From Novosphingobium cyanobacteriorum (lineage in GTDB: Bacteria; Pseudomonadota; Alphaproteobacteria; Sphingomonadales; Sphingomonadaceae), in the NCBI RefSeq assembly GCF_029436685.1, contig NZ_JAROCY010000013.1, positions 62,001-126,000 of the forward strand: a stretch of 64,000 bases of DNA. Direction: 5' to 3'. The notes beneath the pieces are model-generated. The model saw only the letters and a list, made by a program, of their open reading frames with translations, had not been told where the DNA came from and did not search any database. Numbering within the stretch: the stretch's first letter is position 1; each line of letters begins with the position of its first letter. The position numbers were made by a program, and so were the translations under genes. Below are positions 7,843 to 17,054 of this stretch, piece after piece.

Positions 7843-9896
7843 GGAATGCGGCCCTTGGTGCGGAACGGTTCGAGCGTGCTGATCTTGGCACGCATCTCCT
7901 CGGTGATGGCGCTCAGGTCGTCTGGCGTTCTCAGCACGTGCGGCTTGATCAGCACGATCAGCTCGGTCTTGCGCTCGGTGTTGCTGCTGTTGCCGAACAG
8001 CAGCGATCCCAGCACCGGGATGCGCGACAGGATCGGCAGCCCGTTCTTGTCGAAGCTTTTCGAATTGCGGAACAGCCCGCCCAGCGCGATCACCTGGCCA
8101 TCCTGCACCGCTACGGTGGTGGAAACCTTGCGCGTGGAGATGGTCGGCGAATTGAGCGAGGACGACTTGGTGGTCGAAACGTCGCTCACCTCCTGTGCCA
8201 CGTCAAGCAGCACCATGCCGCTGGCGTTGACGCGCGGGGTGATCTTCAGGATCACGCCGGTATCGCGATATTCGATGGCGTTGATCACCGGTGAATTGGG
8301 GCTGATCGTGCTTTGCGAGCTCTGCGTCTGAACCGGAACCTGGTCACCCACCTGGAGCGAGGCGGTCTGGTTGTTGAGCACCATCAGCTTGGGCGCGGAA
8401 ACAACCTTCACGTTGGTTCGCTGCTCCAGCGCGTTGAGCGCGCCGCGGATGTCGTCGCGGTTCGAATAGAAGTACGAGAAGCCGGGGAAGCTGCGGGCCG
8501 GGTTGGCCCCGGTTCCCTCGCTCAGGGCGAAGTTGGAATTGCCGGTCTGGAAATTCCACTGCACGCCATAGCGCAGGTCGTCGTTGAGGCCGACTTCGGT
8601 GATCGCGGCCTCGATCATCACCTGCACCGGCGGCACGTCGAGCTTGCGCAGCGCGTCCTCGACGATGCTGTAGTCATGTGCCGAGCCATAGACGACCACG
8701 GCATTGTTCACTTCGTCCGTTGATACCCGCACCTTGAGCGCGCCTGCCGTTCCGCCCGCGTTGCCGGAGCCGTCCATGGTGCTGCGCGGTGCAGGGGAGG
8801 GCGCGCGTGCGCCCTGCTGGCCATCGATCCCGTCGCCGCTGGCGCGGGCAGCGCCCGGCTGACCGTCCGCCGATTGCGAGGAATCGACGCCATCGCCGCC
8901 GCCGATGCCGAAGGTCGTGTTCAACGTCCTGACCAGGTCACGAGCGCGGCTGTTCTGCACGCGATAGACGAAAAGTCGCGCTTCGTTGTTGGTGCCTTCG
9001 CGGTCGAGCACTTCCACCCAGCGGCGCACATCTTCCAGGTATTGCTTCTGCGCGCTGATCGCGATCACGCCGTTCAACTTGTCCATCGCGATCAGGCGCA
9101 CCATGCCGCGCGTGGGCGCATCGGGCGCGTTTATCAGCCGCTCCAGCTCGGGCACGATCAGCCGGCTGTCGGTGCGCTGCGGCACATAGAGGGCGAAGGA
9201 CATCGAGCGCAGCCAGTTGACGTCGAACTGCGCGATAACGTCATGCGCACCCTTGCGCTGCGCCTCGGTGCCGGCCAGCACCAACGTGTTGCGCGCCGGA
9301 TCGACCGATTGCACTGCGCCCGGCACCACGCTGTCCAGCAGCTTGCGCAGTTCCTCGGCATTGGCGAACTGCAGCGTCACGGTTTCGGTGGCAAAGCCGC
9401 GATCGGGCAGGAAGCCGGTTCCTTCGGCCTTGGCATCGGCCACGGTCATGATGCGATAGCCCTTGCCGGTCCAGACCATGGCAAGGTCGGCTTTCTTCAA
9501 CGAGGCCTCGAACAGGTCGAGCAACTCGCTGCGGTTGACCGGGCCGGGCGTGGCCAGCGAGACGTCGACATCGCCGGGCACGGTGACGGCATAGGCAATG
9601 CCCAGCGTATCGCCCAGCACGATGCGGGCGAGCGTGCGCACGTCGGCACTGGGGATGTTGAACTCGATTGCGCCCCTGGGGCCCTTGCGCTGCCCGGTGC
9701 GGGGTGCAGAAGGTGGCGGGGTTTCGCCCCCGATCACGGTGGACTGCACCCCGTCAGGCCCAAGGGTCGGCGCGGCCATGGGTGGCTGCGGCCTGGCACG
9801 TTCGACCGGTTCGACCGGAGGGCGGGCCGCCATGGCCGTGGTGGAAAGCAGCAGCAGCGCGAGCATGCCGGTACGGGTCTGGGTCTGCATCATCAC
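7839..9896 (-). CDS. gspD: Type II secretion outer-membrane secretin GspD
   Basis: 685 residues. Signal peptide, then N0 (about 75-145), three N-domain repeats including NTLVLAGTEAQ and INGV/ISAQ-type strands, a Ser/Gly-rich linker around 335-380, and the C-terminal secretin domain: VPVQTQSSQS, TGVILKITPRVN, VQDGQVIALGGLFRNS and PVLGSLLFGN. It forms the outer-membrane channel. No lipobox is seen. Start overlaps the gspC stop by 4 bp; three ATG codons in the first four positions make the exact start uncertain by a few residues. Confidence 0.95.
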   Translation of the reverse strand: MMMQTQTRTGMLALLLLSTTAMAARPPVEPVERARPQPPMAAPTLGPDGVQSTVIGGETPPPSAPRTGQRKGPRGAIEFNIPSADVRTLARIVLGDTLGIAYAVTVPGDVDVSLATPGPVNRSELLDLFEASLKKADLAMVWTGKGYRIMTVADAKAEGTGFLPDRGFATETVTLQFANAEELRKLLDSVVPGAVQSVDPARNTLVLAGTEAQRKGAHDVIAQFDVNWLRSMSFALYVPQRTDSRLIVPELERLINAPDAPTRGMVRLIAMDKLNGVIAISAQKQYLEDVRRWVEVLDREGTNNEARLFVYRVQNSRARDLVRTLNTTFGIGGGDGVDSSQSADGQPGAARASGDGIDGQQGARAPSPAPRSTMDGSGNAGGTAGALKVRVSTDEVNNAVVVYGSAHDYSIVEDALRKLDVPPVQVMIEAAITEVGLNDDLRYGVQWNFQTGNSNFALSEGTGANPARSFPGFSYFYSNRDDIRGALNALEQRTNVKVVSAPKLMVLNNQTASLQVGDQVPVQTQSSQSTISPNSPVINAIEYRDTGVILKITPRVNASGMVLLDVAQEVSDVSTTKSSSLNSPTISTRKVSTTVAVQDGQVIALGGLFRNSKSFDKNGLPILSRIPVLGSLLFGNSSNTERKTELIVLIKPHVLRTPDDLSAITEEMRAKISTLEPFRTKGRIP

Positions 9897-10429
9897 TCTT
9901 CGCTTTCGCTGCTTTCGTCTTCCTGCGCCGCAGCCGGAGCGGCGGCGCCGAAAGGGATGCGCACGCTTGCCGCGCCCTTGCGGAAACGGGCGTCGTCGTC
10001 GGTAATCGCGATAAGGCGCCAGCCCTTGAAGGCGGCGCCGGGGGGCAGGCGCAGCACGCGCCCATCGCCATCGCGCAGCAGCACCGCACTGGTGCGGCCC
10101 ACCCGCATCGCGCCCAGCACGAACGCGCCGTCCAGCGGCCCGACGGGCGCCGGGGTGCCGTCTGCGGCTGTCGCTGCGCCCGCGGCCACGCGCAGGGGAG
10201 AAAACAGCGAGGCGCGATCCGCTCCCGCCAGCCCCGGCAGCGGTGCGACATCGGGCAGGCGCCAGTTGGGCGCGCGCCCGGGCGTAACCTCATCGGCCAG
10301 GGGAGGCGGCGGCAGCATCAGCTGCACCACCGCCGTCGCCGTCAGCAGCAGCGCAAGCGCCGCAGGCAACGCGGCGCCCTCAGCGCGCGCGGGCGACAAT
10401 GAAAGGAGCCGCTGCTTCAAGTCTGACAT
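9893..10429 (-). CDS. gspC: Type II secretion inner-membrane protein GspC
   Basis: 178 residues. One transmembrane helix (about 20-38, AALALLLTATAVVQL), a Pro-rich periplasmic linker, then a GspC homology-region-like domain at about 95-165 (GAFVLGAMRVGRTSAVLL, FKGWRLIAITDD), ending in an acidic Glu/Ser tail. There is no PDZ domain, so it is a short GspC. It links the inner-membrane platform to the secretin. The start overlaps gspM by about 50 bp; a later TTG start is possible. Confidence 0.75.
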   Translation of the reverse strand: MSDLKQRLLSLSPARAEGAALPAALALLLTATAVVQLMLPPPPLADEVTPGRAPNWRLPDVAPLPGLAGADRASLFSPLRVAAGAATAADGTPAPVGPLDGAFVLGAMRVGRTSAVLLRDGDGRVLRLPPGAAFKGWRLIAITDDDARFRKGAASVRIPFGAAAPAAAQEDESSESEE

Positions 10430-10931
10430 CGAGAAGATCCGATTTGTAGTTGGTCAGGGCATCGTCGGCGATCACGGTCACAGCATCGACCGACAGCGCC
10501 GGGCGCGCCGCGTTCAGCCGCGCGATGATGTCGGACAGCTGCGCATGCCCCATTCGCGCTTCCACCGCGGCGTGGGCCCAGCCGTCATCAGACGCCACGG
10601 CTTCCGACGACTTGATCTGTGCGCCCCCGGCCTGGGCTTCCGCCTCCACCCGCGCGCGCAGGGCTTCGCCCGCCTCGTCGACGTTGGCTGCGGCGAGGAA
10701 GCGCGTCTGCAGCAGCGTCTGCTGGCTTTCCGCCTCCTTCTGCAGGCTGTCCAGCGCGTCGATCCGGCGTTCGTTGGCGTGGAAGGTCTGCGCCAGCATC
10801 AGCTTCTGTTCGCGCCGTGCGGAAAAGCCATCGACGATCGGCCCGATCAGCAGCAAGAGCAGGGCCGCCACCACCGCAACCAACAGCAGCACCGCCACCA
10901 GGCGCCGTTCGCGAAGGGACATCGGCCTCAT
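10380..10931 (-). CDS. gspM: Type II secretion protein GspM
   Basis: 183 residues with a single N-terminal membrane helix (LLLVAVVAALLLLLIGPI), a coiled-coil-like stretch at about 40-110 and a ferredoxin-like end domain (SDIIARLNAARPALSVDAVTV). This matches GspM, the inner-membrane partner of GspL. It overlaps the end of gspL by 4 bp. Confidence 0.82.
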   Translation of the reverse strand: MRPMSLRERRLVAVLLLVAVVAALLLLLIGPIVDGFSARREQKLMLAQTFHANERRIDALDSLQKEAESQQTLLQTRFLAAANVDEAGEALRARVEAEAQAGGAQIKSSEAVASDDGWAHAAVEARMGHAQLSDIIARLNAARPALSVDAVTVIADDALTNYKSDLLDVRLEAAAPFIVARAR

Positions 10932-11923
10932 CGCGGGCCCCCCGGCAATGCGGCGGTCAGGTCAAAGGGGCGGCCGGTGCGTTCCTGCCCCATCGCTTCG
11001 GCGCGATTGGAGCGCACGGTCACGAACCGTCCCGACTGCTTGAAGGCGGCCACGACGTTGACGTCATCCGCGGCAAAGCCGGACAGGCGCAAGCGCTGGC
11101 CATCCCATTCCAGACGCTGCACCCAGGCATTGGCAGGCAGCGCGGCATCCACGGCGGCCAGCAGGCGCAGTGGCTGGCGTTCACGGCGGCGATTGTCCAG
11201 CGCCGTTATCCGGCGTGCATTGTCCTGCAACCTGTCCTCTATGCGGCGGACGGCGTTGATCGCGGGGGCCTGCGCATCAACCAGGTCCTGCACGTGCTGC
11301 ACCTGCTGTCGGTCCTGCAGGATGGCGGTGCCAAGATTGACCAGCACCAGCACCGCCACTGCGCTCCACCAGAACCGGCGCGCCTGCGAAAGCGGCGGCA
11401 GAAGCCCAGCCGCGCGCATTGCGGGCGCGAGATCGAACGCCAGCGCCGCACCATCGGGATCAAGCGGCCCCACATGGCGCGGCGCGATGCCCGCTTCGCC
11501 CAGCGCGGCGGCGAGCGCCACCGCATCGCGCCGCGCCATTGCGCCCACGCGCACCGTCTGCAAATCGCCTTCGCCCGCCGCGCCCACCACCGAAATCCCG
11601 GTCACGATCGAATCCGGCGCAACCGGCATGATCCGGTCCATGTCCAACGCCACCAGCGCGGCAAGATCGGCATGGCCCATGCGCGGCAGGGACAGCGTGC
11701 GGACGAGACACAGTTCCTGAGGGAGCACCACGGTATCCGCGCTGCCATCGTTGGCGACCAGCACCGCGCCCCGTTCATAACGGTGCCATGATCGCAGCGC
11801 CGAACCACGAACCAACCGTTCGGGCAGCATGGCGCGCAGTTCGCCGATCCACCAATCGAACCCGGCGCGGGCATGCCGCGCCAGCGTGGTCATGTCGGAA
11901 TTGAGCAGTTCGGTCAGGTTCAC
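10928..11923 (-). CDS. gspL: Type II secretion protein GspL
   Basis: About 331 residues. The cytoplasmic half (1-about 165) is an actin-like GspL/PilM-type fold with LVANDG, LSLPRMGHADLAALVALDMDRIMP and GPLDPDGAALAFDL. One membrane helix follows (about 192-210, WWSAVAVLVLVNLGTAIL), then a coiled coil and a periplasmic ferredoxin-like domain (WVQRLEWDGQRLRLSGFA). I choose GTG 11923, which overlaps the gspJ TGA as GTGA like the other junctions in this operon; ATG 11938 is the alternative. GspL recruits the GspE ATPase to the membrane. Confidence 0.82.
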   Translation of the reverse strand: MNLTELLNSDMTTLARHARAGFDWWIGELRAMLPERLVRGSALRSWHRYERGAVLVANDGSADTVVLPQELCLVRTLSLPRMGHADLAALVALDMDRIMPVAPDSIVTGISVVGAAGEGDLQTVRVGAMARRDAVALAAALGEAGIAPRHVGPLDPDGAALAFDLAPAMRAAGLLPPLSQARRFWWSAVAVLVLVNLGTAILQDRQQVQHVQDLVDAQAPAINAVRRIEDRLQDNARRITALDNRRRERQPLRLLAAVDAALPANAWVQRLEWDGQRLRLSGFAADDVNVVAAFKQSGRFVTVRSNRAEAMGQERTGRPFDLTAALPGGPR

Positions 11924-12594
11924 GATGCGGCTCCGCATTGCGGGCGGCGGTCGTTTTCGCGGCAGGGGACCTGCAGCGCGCTGCCCGGGCGGACCAGGAA
12001 CAGCGGCCAGCGTTCCGGCGCACCACGGGCCAGGCCAAGGCGGATACGCACCAGTTGTGGCGGTTCGCTCCGATCCAGCCATGATTGCTGCCAGGTCGGC
12101 CGCGCGGTCAGCCGGTCGGGCCCGAAATAGGCGATCTCCAACCAGTCCACCGGGCCCAGCAGGGGCAGGCTGGTCCAGCCTTCGGTAGAAGCAAGACGGG
12201 GATCGGCTCCGCCCAACGTGGTGCTGGCATAAAGCGTCAGGTTTCTTTGCGGGGACAGGGCGATGCGCAGATGCTGAAGCGCGTGCGGCCCGTTTGCCTC
12301 TATGCCCGGCGCCACGAACGTGAAGGACGTGCCGGTGCCGATGATGTCCAGCGTGCTGCCATCGCCCTGCGTGGAAGGCAGGCTGCGCAGCGCCTCGATC
12401 CGGTGGCGCAGCAGGCCCTGCGCGGTCACCACCCGATCGGCGGCGGCATCGCTGCGGTCTGTCCGCAGCGCCAGGCGTGACTGCATGTCCACCACCGACA
12501 GCAGCAGGCTGGCCACCAGACCAAACACGAACAGCGCAACCAGCGCTTCGGTCAGGGTGAAGCCGCGCTCGTGCGGGGCAGGGCTTTCCCTCAC
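11920..12594 (-). CDS. gspJ: Type II secretion minor pseudopilin GspJ
   Basis: 224 residues. Prepilin cleavage motif RGFTLTEALVALFVFGLV (Gly at -1, Phe at +1, Glu at +5), then a GspJ-like beta-rich domain with a conserved-looking stretch around WLEIAYFGPD. GspJ forms the pseudopilus tip with I and K. It overlaps gspI by 4 bp at its start. Confidence 0.85.
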   Translation of the reverse strand: MRESPAPHERGFTLTEALVALFVFGLVASLLLSVVDMQSRLALRTDRSDAAADRVVTAQGLLRHRIEALRSLPSTQGDGSTLDIIGTGTSFTFVAPGIEANGPHALQHLRIALSPQRNLTLYASTTLGGADPRLASTEGWTSLPLLGPVDWLEIAYFGPDRLTARPTWQQSWLDRSEPPQLVRIRLGLARGAPERWPLFLVRPGSALQVPCRENDRRPQCGAAS

Positions 12595-12965
12595 GGCGCG
12601 CTCCGCAGCGATGTCAGCCGCGCCAGTTCGCGGCCGCCAACGGCGTCGGTGATCACCACGCGCACTTGTTGCAGGGCCAGGCTGTCACTTTCCGAACCGC
12701 TCCACGGTTCGCTCCGCCACGACCAGGCGAGATCGCCGTCGCTGCCCTGCGCGGGGATCGGCGCGGATTGGCCCACCTGCGCTGCGGAAAGCACCGAGCG
12801 CGCCAGCAGGATCGCCTCGCGATGTCGCGCGGCATGCTGGCGGGTGTGAGCAGACTGCCAGACCGTGGAGAAGACCATCCCGGCCATGATGGCAGTGATG
12901 GCAAGGGCCACCAGCGCCTCGACCAGCAGGTAGCCGGCTTCGGCCTGATCAGCGCGACGTTGCAC
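12591..12965 (-). CDS. gspI: Type II secretion minor pseudopilin GspI
   Basis: 124 residues. Prepilin-type N-terminus AGYLLVEALVALAITAIMAG with Glu at +5, then a short domain that includes ILLARSVLSAAQVG and a C-terminal strand LQQVRVVITD, consistent with GspI. It is shorter than the average family member. The start overlaps the end of gspH by 17 bp. Confidence 0.8.
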   Translation of the reverse strand: MQRRADQAEAGYLLVEALVALAITAIMAGMVFSTVWQSAHTRQHAARHREAILLARSVLSAAQVGQSAPIPAQGSDGDLAWSWRSEPWSGSESDSLALQQVRVVITDAVGGRELARLTSLRSAP

Positions 12966-13395
12966 CCTGGCCCTCCAGCGAAGTCACGGTCCCGGTGCCC
13001 GGTGCGATGGCAAAGGTGGTGCTGCCATTGGCGGCGATCAGCGTCACGCGCCCACCGGTTACGCTGCCATCGGGAAGGAAGCGGATGTCGGCGGGCGCGA
13101 TTTCGATCCTGACGGGAGAAACGGCTTCGGGCCGGGCAACCCGCCCGTTCAGTGCCAGACCTTGCCGCCCCGCAGAAAGGTCCACCGGCGCCCCCGTCCG
13201 CAACGCCCGCGCGCGGGCGCTGGCCAGCGTCGCCTCGGCCGCGCCACGGGCCTCGCGCAGGGCAAGCCCCGCCTGTGCGCGCTCGATCGCCGGATAGGCA
13301 AGGCCGGCGATCAGCCCGACCACGGCGAGCACGACCAGCGCCTCGATCAACGTGAAGCCCCTATCACGGGCGCAAGAGGTGAAGGCTGCCGGCAC
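12949..13395 (-). CDS. gspH: Type II secretion minor pseudopilin GspH
   Basis: 148 residues from GTG 13395, four bases after the gspG stop. An ATG at 13500 would run back into gspG. Prepilin motif DRGFTLIEALVVLAVVGLIAG is followed by a GspH domain with LREARGAAEATLASARARALRTGAPVD, RFLPDGSVTGGRVTL and a small C-terminal strand. GspH joins the pseudopilus shaft to its tip. Confidence 0.82.
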   Translation of the reverse strand: MPAAFTSCARDRGFTLIEALVVLAVVGLIAGLAYPAIERAQAGLALREARGAAEATLASARARALRTGAPVDLSAGRQGLALNGRVARPEAVSPVRIEIAPADIRFLPDGSVTGGRVTLIAANGSTTFAIAPGTGTVTSLEGQGATSR

Positions 13396-13399
13396 GGTA

Positions 13400-13828
13400 T
13401 CACCAGTTGCCAAGGTCCTTGGACTCGCCGTCGCCGCCTTCGGCATTGTCGGATCCATAGGTGTAGATGTCGATCTCGCCATGCTTGCCCGGCGCGCCAT
13501 AGCGATAGGGCTGGCCCCACGGGTCGGTCAGCGCTGCCGCATTGGGCAGGTACGGTCCGCGCCAGCTGGTCATGCCCTGCGGCTGGGTGACCAGCGCGTT
13601 CAGCCCTTCCTGCGTGGTGGGATACCGCCCCACGTCGAGCCGCAGCAGCTTGGCCGCAGCGTCGATGTTTTTCACCTGCACTTGTGCGGTCTGGCTCTTC
13701 GAGCTGGACAGGTACCGGATCACCTGCGGCCCGACGATGGCATAGAGCAGGCCGAGTATGGCCAGCACCACCAGCAGTTCCAGCAGGGTGAAGCCGTTGC
13801 GCTGAGGGCTTTCGGTTCTGTTTTTCAT
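13400..13828 (-). CDS. gspG: Type II secretion major pseudopilin GspG
   Basis: 142 residues. Prepilin motif NGFTLLELLVVLAILGLL, the family signature KNIDAAAKLLRLDVGRYPTTQEGL, and a C-terminal calcium-site-like loop (ALTDPWGQPYRYG ... DIYTYGSDN). GspG polymerises into the pseudopilus. Cleavage needs a prepilin peptidase (GspO), which is not encoded in this window. Start overlaps the gspF stop by 4 bp. Confidence 0.95.
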   Translation of the reverse strand: MKNRTESPQRNGFTLLELLVVLAILGLLYAIVGPQVIRYLSSSKSQTAQVQVKNIDAAAKLLRLDVGRYPTTQEGLNALVTQPQGMTSWRGPYLPNAAALTDPWGQPYRYGAPGKHGEIDIYTYGSDNAEGGDGESKDLGNW

Positions 13829-15042
13829 TGCGATACTGCCAGGTCGTTGAAGCCGAGGATGGCGGCCATGATCGAGGCGACCATCACCGCCACCATCACG
13901 CCGAGAGAGACCACGATGGCCGGGGTAACCACGGCGATGGTGCGTTCAATGCGCACGCCCACCTCGCGATCGATCACCGTTGCAAGGCGGCCAAGCATCG
14001 GGCCGAGCTGCGAGGTTTCCTCACCGGTGCGGATGAAGCTGAGCGCCATGGCGGGCAGGATGCCGCGTTCCGAAAGGGGAGCAGTGAGGCCGCCGCCCTG
14101 CCGCACGATATCCACCACTTCGCCGATGGCAGCATTCATGTGCCGGTTGCCCACAGTGCGGCGGGCCAGCGCCAGCGCCACCGGCAGCGGCACCCCGCCA
14201 TCGATCAACGCGCCCAGTGTGCGGGAAAAGCGCACCGTTTCGATCGAACGGACCAGTGGGCCGATCTGCGGCACCTGCAACAGCAAGCGGTCGCGCACCA
14301 GCGCTGTCGCCGGCTGGGCCAGCGCCTGCCTCGCCGCGAATACCGCCACCGCGATCACGCCTGCCAGCACCAGCCCATTGGCGCGCACGAACCGGCTGAT
14401 CTCCATCACCACGCGCGATGCGGCGGGCAGCTTGCCCGGCGGGGCGGAGGCGAAAAGCGGCTCGAATTGCGGCACCACGAACAGCAGCATCAGCAGCATC
14501 ACGCCCAGCGCGATGGCTGAAAGCGCGATGGGGTACGTCATGGCCGAGGAAACCTGCCGGCGTTGCTGCTCGGCCTGTTCCAGCATCTGCGCCAGCCGCG
14601 CCAGCGCTTCGCCCAGCTTGCCGTTGGCCTCGCCCGCCTCGGCCATCGCCGGGGCAAGTCCGGGAAACAGCTCGCCCTGCGCCATCAGCGCGGCCGAAAG
14701 CGGCGCGCCCTCGCGCACGGCGGCGACTATTTCGCCCAGGCGCGTGGCGAGCGCGGGGTCCGTAACATTGTCGACGGCGATCGCCAGCGCGCGGTCGAGC
14801 GGCAGGCCCGCCTGAAGCAGCACGCCCAGCTCGGCGAAGAAGTTGCCTGAAAGGCGGCGCAGGCGCGCATCGCTGCGCTTGCCGGCCTTTGCCGCCGCCT
14901 TGCCGCGCGCTTCCTCCACCGAGATCGGCCGCAGGCCTGCTTTGCGCAGCGCCTGCACGGCGGCATCGCGCAGCGCCGCCTCGGTCCGCCCGCTCACCTG
15001 CGCGCCGGTGCGATCCAGCGCCCTATATTCGAATGTGGCCAC
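13825..15042 (-). CDS. gspF: Type II secretion inner-membrane platform protein GspF
   Basis: 405 residues with the two-copy T2SSF domain. The first copy is LGVLLQAGLPLDRALAIAVDN and the second is LGALIDGGVPLPVALALARR, with three membrane helices at about 170-190, 220-238 and 375-400. GspF is the polytopic core of the assembly platform. It lies 4 bp after gspE. Confidence 0.95.
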   Translation of the reverse strand: MATFEYRALDRTGAQVSGRTEAALRDAAVQALRKAGLRPISVEEARGKAAAKAGKRSDARLRRLSGNFFAELGVLLQAGLPLDRALAIAVDNVTDPALATRLGEIVAAVREGAPLSAALMAQGELFPGLAPAMAEAGEANGKLGEALARLAQMLEQAEQQRRQVSSAMTYPIALSAIALGVMLLMLLFVVPQFEPLFASAPPGKLPAASRVVMEISRFVRANGLVLAGVIAVAVFAARQALAQPATALVRDRLLLQVPQIGPLVRSIETVRFSRTLGALIDGGVPLPVALALARRTVGNRHMNAAIGEVVDIVRQGGGLTAPLSERGILPAMALSFIRTGEETSQLGPMLGRLATVIDREVGVRIERTIAVVTPAIVVSLGVMVAVMVASIMAAILGFNDLAVSQ

Positions 15043-15046
15043 GGCC

Positions 15047-16756
15047 TCAGTCCTCGGCCGATACGCGGAGGACTTCCTCCAGCGTGGTCAGGCCCTGCCG
15101 CGCCTTGGCGATGCCGTTGGCGCGAAGGGTGGCGAAGCCCGCCGCCGCAGCCGCTTCCGCCACCTGCCGTGTATCGGCGCGGCGCAGGATCAGGCTGGCG
15201 ATGGCGTGGTCGATGCGGATGAATTCGAAGATCGCCATGCGCCCGGCATAGCCGCTGCCCTTGCATTCGCCGCAGCCGACCGGGCGGTGGAAGGTGCGCC
15301 AGTGGTCCTGGCTTTCCTCCTTGCCCACGCCCATCCGCGCGAGCAGCGCCTTGTCCGCCTTGTAGGGCTCGCTGCAATGGGGGCACAGCCTGCGCACAAG
15401 GCGCTGGGCGAGCACGGCGGTCAGCACGCTGGAGAGCAGGAACGGTTCCACCCCCATGTCGAGCAGGCGGGTCACCGCGCCGGCGGCGGTGTTGGTGTGC
15501 AACGTGGACAGGATCATGTGCCCGGTCAGCGCCGCCTGCACCGCCACTTGCGCGGTCTCGTTGTCGCGGATTTCGCCCACCATCATCACGTCGGGGTCCT
15601 GCCGCAGGAACGACCGCAGGGCGGTGGAAAAGGTGTAGCCGATGCCCGGGTTGATCTGGCTCTGCACCACGCCGGGCAGGCGGTATTCGATCGGGTCCTC
15701 GATCGTGGTCAGCTTGCGTTCGGTGGAATTGAGATGCGCCAGCGCGGCATAGAGAGTGGTGGTCTTGCCCGAACCGGTCGGCCCGGTAACCAGCAGGATG
15801 CCGTGCGGCTCTTCCAGCGCGGAAAGGAACTGCGCCTCCAGCACCGGGTCAAAGCCCAGCGCACGCGGATCAAGCGAGAGGCGCGACTTGTCGAGGATGC
15901 GCATCACCACGCTTTCGCCGTGGATGGACGGCGCGGTGGCCACGCGCAGGTCGATCTCGTGCCCGCGCACGGTAAGGCGCAGGCGCCCGTCCTGCGGCAG
16001 GCGGCGCTCTGCGATGTTGAGGTTGGCCATCACTTTGATGCGGCTCACGATCGAGGATCGCATCGCTGCCGGGCGCGGCGGCATCTCGCGCAGCACGCCG
16101 TCGATGCGGAAGCGCACGATCAGCCGGTCGTCGGCCGGTTCCAGGTGGATGTCCGACGCGCGCTGGTCCACCGCATCGGCGATCAGGCGGTTGACCGCGC
16201 GGATCGCGGGTGCATCGCTGACCAGGTCGCGCAGTTGCTCGAGGTCGGCTTCGTCTACCTCGTCCTCAACCGCGGCTTCCTGTTCCGCGCGATAGAGCCG
16301 GTCGATCGCGGCGTCGATGTCGCCGCCCCGTGCCACCACTGGCTGCGTCGCCAGGCCAGTGGCGAACGCGATGCCGGCGATGGCATCGGCATCCAGCGGG
16401 TTGGCCAGCGCAACCCGCACCGTGCCGCCCGCCACCTGCAGCGGCACCACGCGGTGATCGCGCAGGAACGGGATTGAAAGATCGGCGATCTCGAGAGCCT
16501 GTTCGGGGAAATCCCCCGCCTCGGCCAACGGCAGGTTGCATTCCTGCGCAAGCACCGCGGCCAGCGCATCCTCAGACATCAGGCCCAGGCGCGTGACGAT
16601 CTTGTCGAGCGGCTCCCCCGTCTCGGCCCGTGCCAGCATCGCGCGGGAAAGCGCTTCGTCACCCAGCGCGCCTGCGCGCTGCAGCACCGCCGCCAGCGGG
16701 TCCGCTCCGGCCTCGCCCGCAGGCGGGTTCGCGGCAATGGCAACGGACGATTGCAT
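15047..16756 (-). CDS. gspE: Type II secretion ATPase GspE
   Basis: About 569 residues from ATG 16756; ATG 16840 would add 28 residues of no family character. N-terminal GspE_N domain, then the ATPase with Walker A GPTGSGKTTT, Asp and His boxes (LTTIEDPIEY, GHMILSTLHTN) and the tetracysteine CPHC ... CGEC-KGSGYAGR zinc motif typical of GspE. First gene of the operon E-F-G-H-I-J-L-M-C-D-K. Divergent from the tpsB gene across a 298-bp AT-rich region that must hold the gsp promoter. Confidence 0.95.
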   Translation of the reverse strand: MQSSVAIAANPPAGEAGADPLAAVLQRAGALGDEALSRAMLARAETGEPLDKIVTRLGLMSEDALAAVLAQECNLPLAEAGDFPEQALEIADLSIPFLRDHRVVPLQVAGGTVRVALANPLDADAIAGIAFATGLATQPVVARGGDIDAAIDRLYRAEQEAAVEDEVDEADLEQLRDLVSDAPAIRAVNRLIADAVDQRASDIHLEPADDRLIVRFRIDGVLREMPPRPAAMRSSIVSRIKVMANLNIAERRLPQDGRLRLTVRGHEIDLRVATAPSIHGESVVMRILDKSRLSLDPRALGFDPVLEAQFLSALEEPHGILLVTGPTGSGKTTTLYAALAHLNSTERKLTTIEDPIEYRLPGVVQSQINPGIGYTFSTALRSFLRQDPDVMMVGEIRDNETAQVAVQAALTGHMILSTLHTNTAAGAVTRLLDMGVEPFLLSSVLTAVLAQRLVRRLCPHCSEPYKADKALLARMGVGKEESQDHWRTFHRPVGCGECKGSGYAGRMAIFEFIRIDHAIASLILRRADTRQVAEAAAAAGFATLRANGIAKARQGLTTLEEVLRVSAED

Positions 16757-17054
16757 GAAGGCAAAACCTGGCGCGCTGACGGATGGACACGATGGGGCCA
16801 CCGCCTCGCAGCACCCCCTGTCGCGAGCATTTATGCGCATGATGTGACAGAATCATTTCTGTTCTGCTTATCGTGTCGAAAGTACACGTAACCTAAATAT
16901 ATCGAAACAAAATTGTAATAGTAATATATCGGGTTTAATAACAGGAACTTCCTGCAATTGATGGAAGTGTACGTAAACCCGTCTCAAAAATTTCATAATG
17001 CAGGGCCAATGTCGCCGGGAATGAATCGGAAGCGGTTCTTCCTCAGGCGGGGCA
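16757..17054. promoter_or_regulatory. AT-rich divergent control region between gspE and tpsB
   Basis: 298 bp, far richer in A/T than the flanks. It contains a 6-4-6 palindrome ACAGAA-TCAT-TTCTGT (about 16847-16862), two copies of AATATATCG (16896 and 16923, 27 bp apart), an imperfect repeat AGTACACGTA / AGTGTACGTA (16881 and 16966) and the palindrome CAGGAA-C-TTCCTG (16942-16954). These are probable regulator sites for gspE leftwards and tpsB rightwards. No gene is visible. Confidence 0.5.

Noticed and set aside
8874..11720. Very long open frame on the plus strand (948 codons) opposite gspD-C-M-L
   Set aside because: It is antisense to well-supported gsp genes; the protein is His/Arg/Gln-rich with no domain, as expected from high-GC codon shadows.
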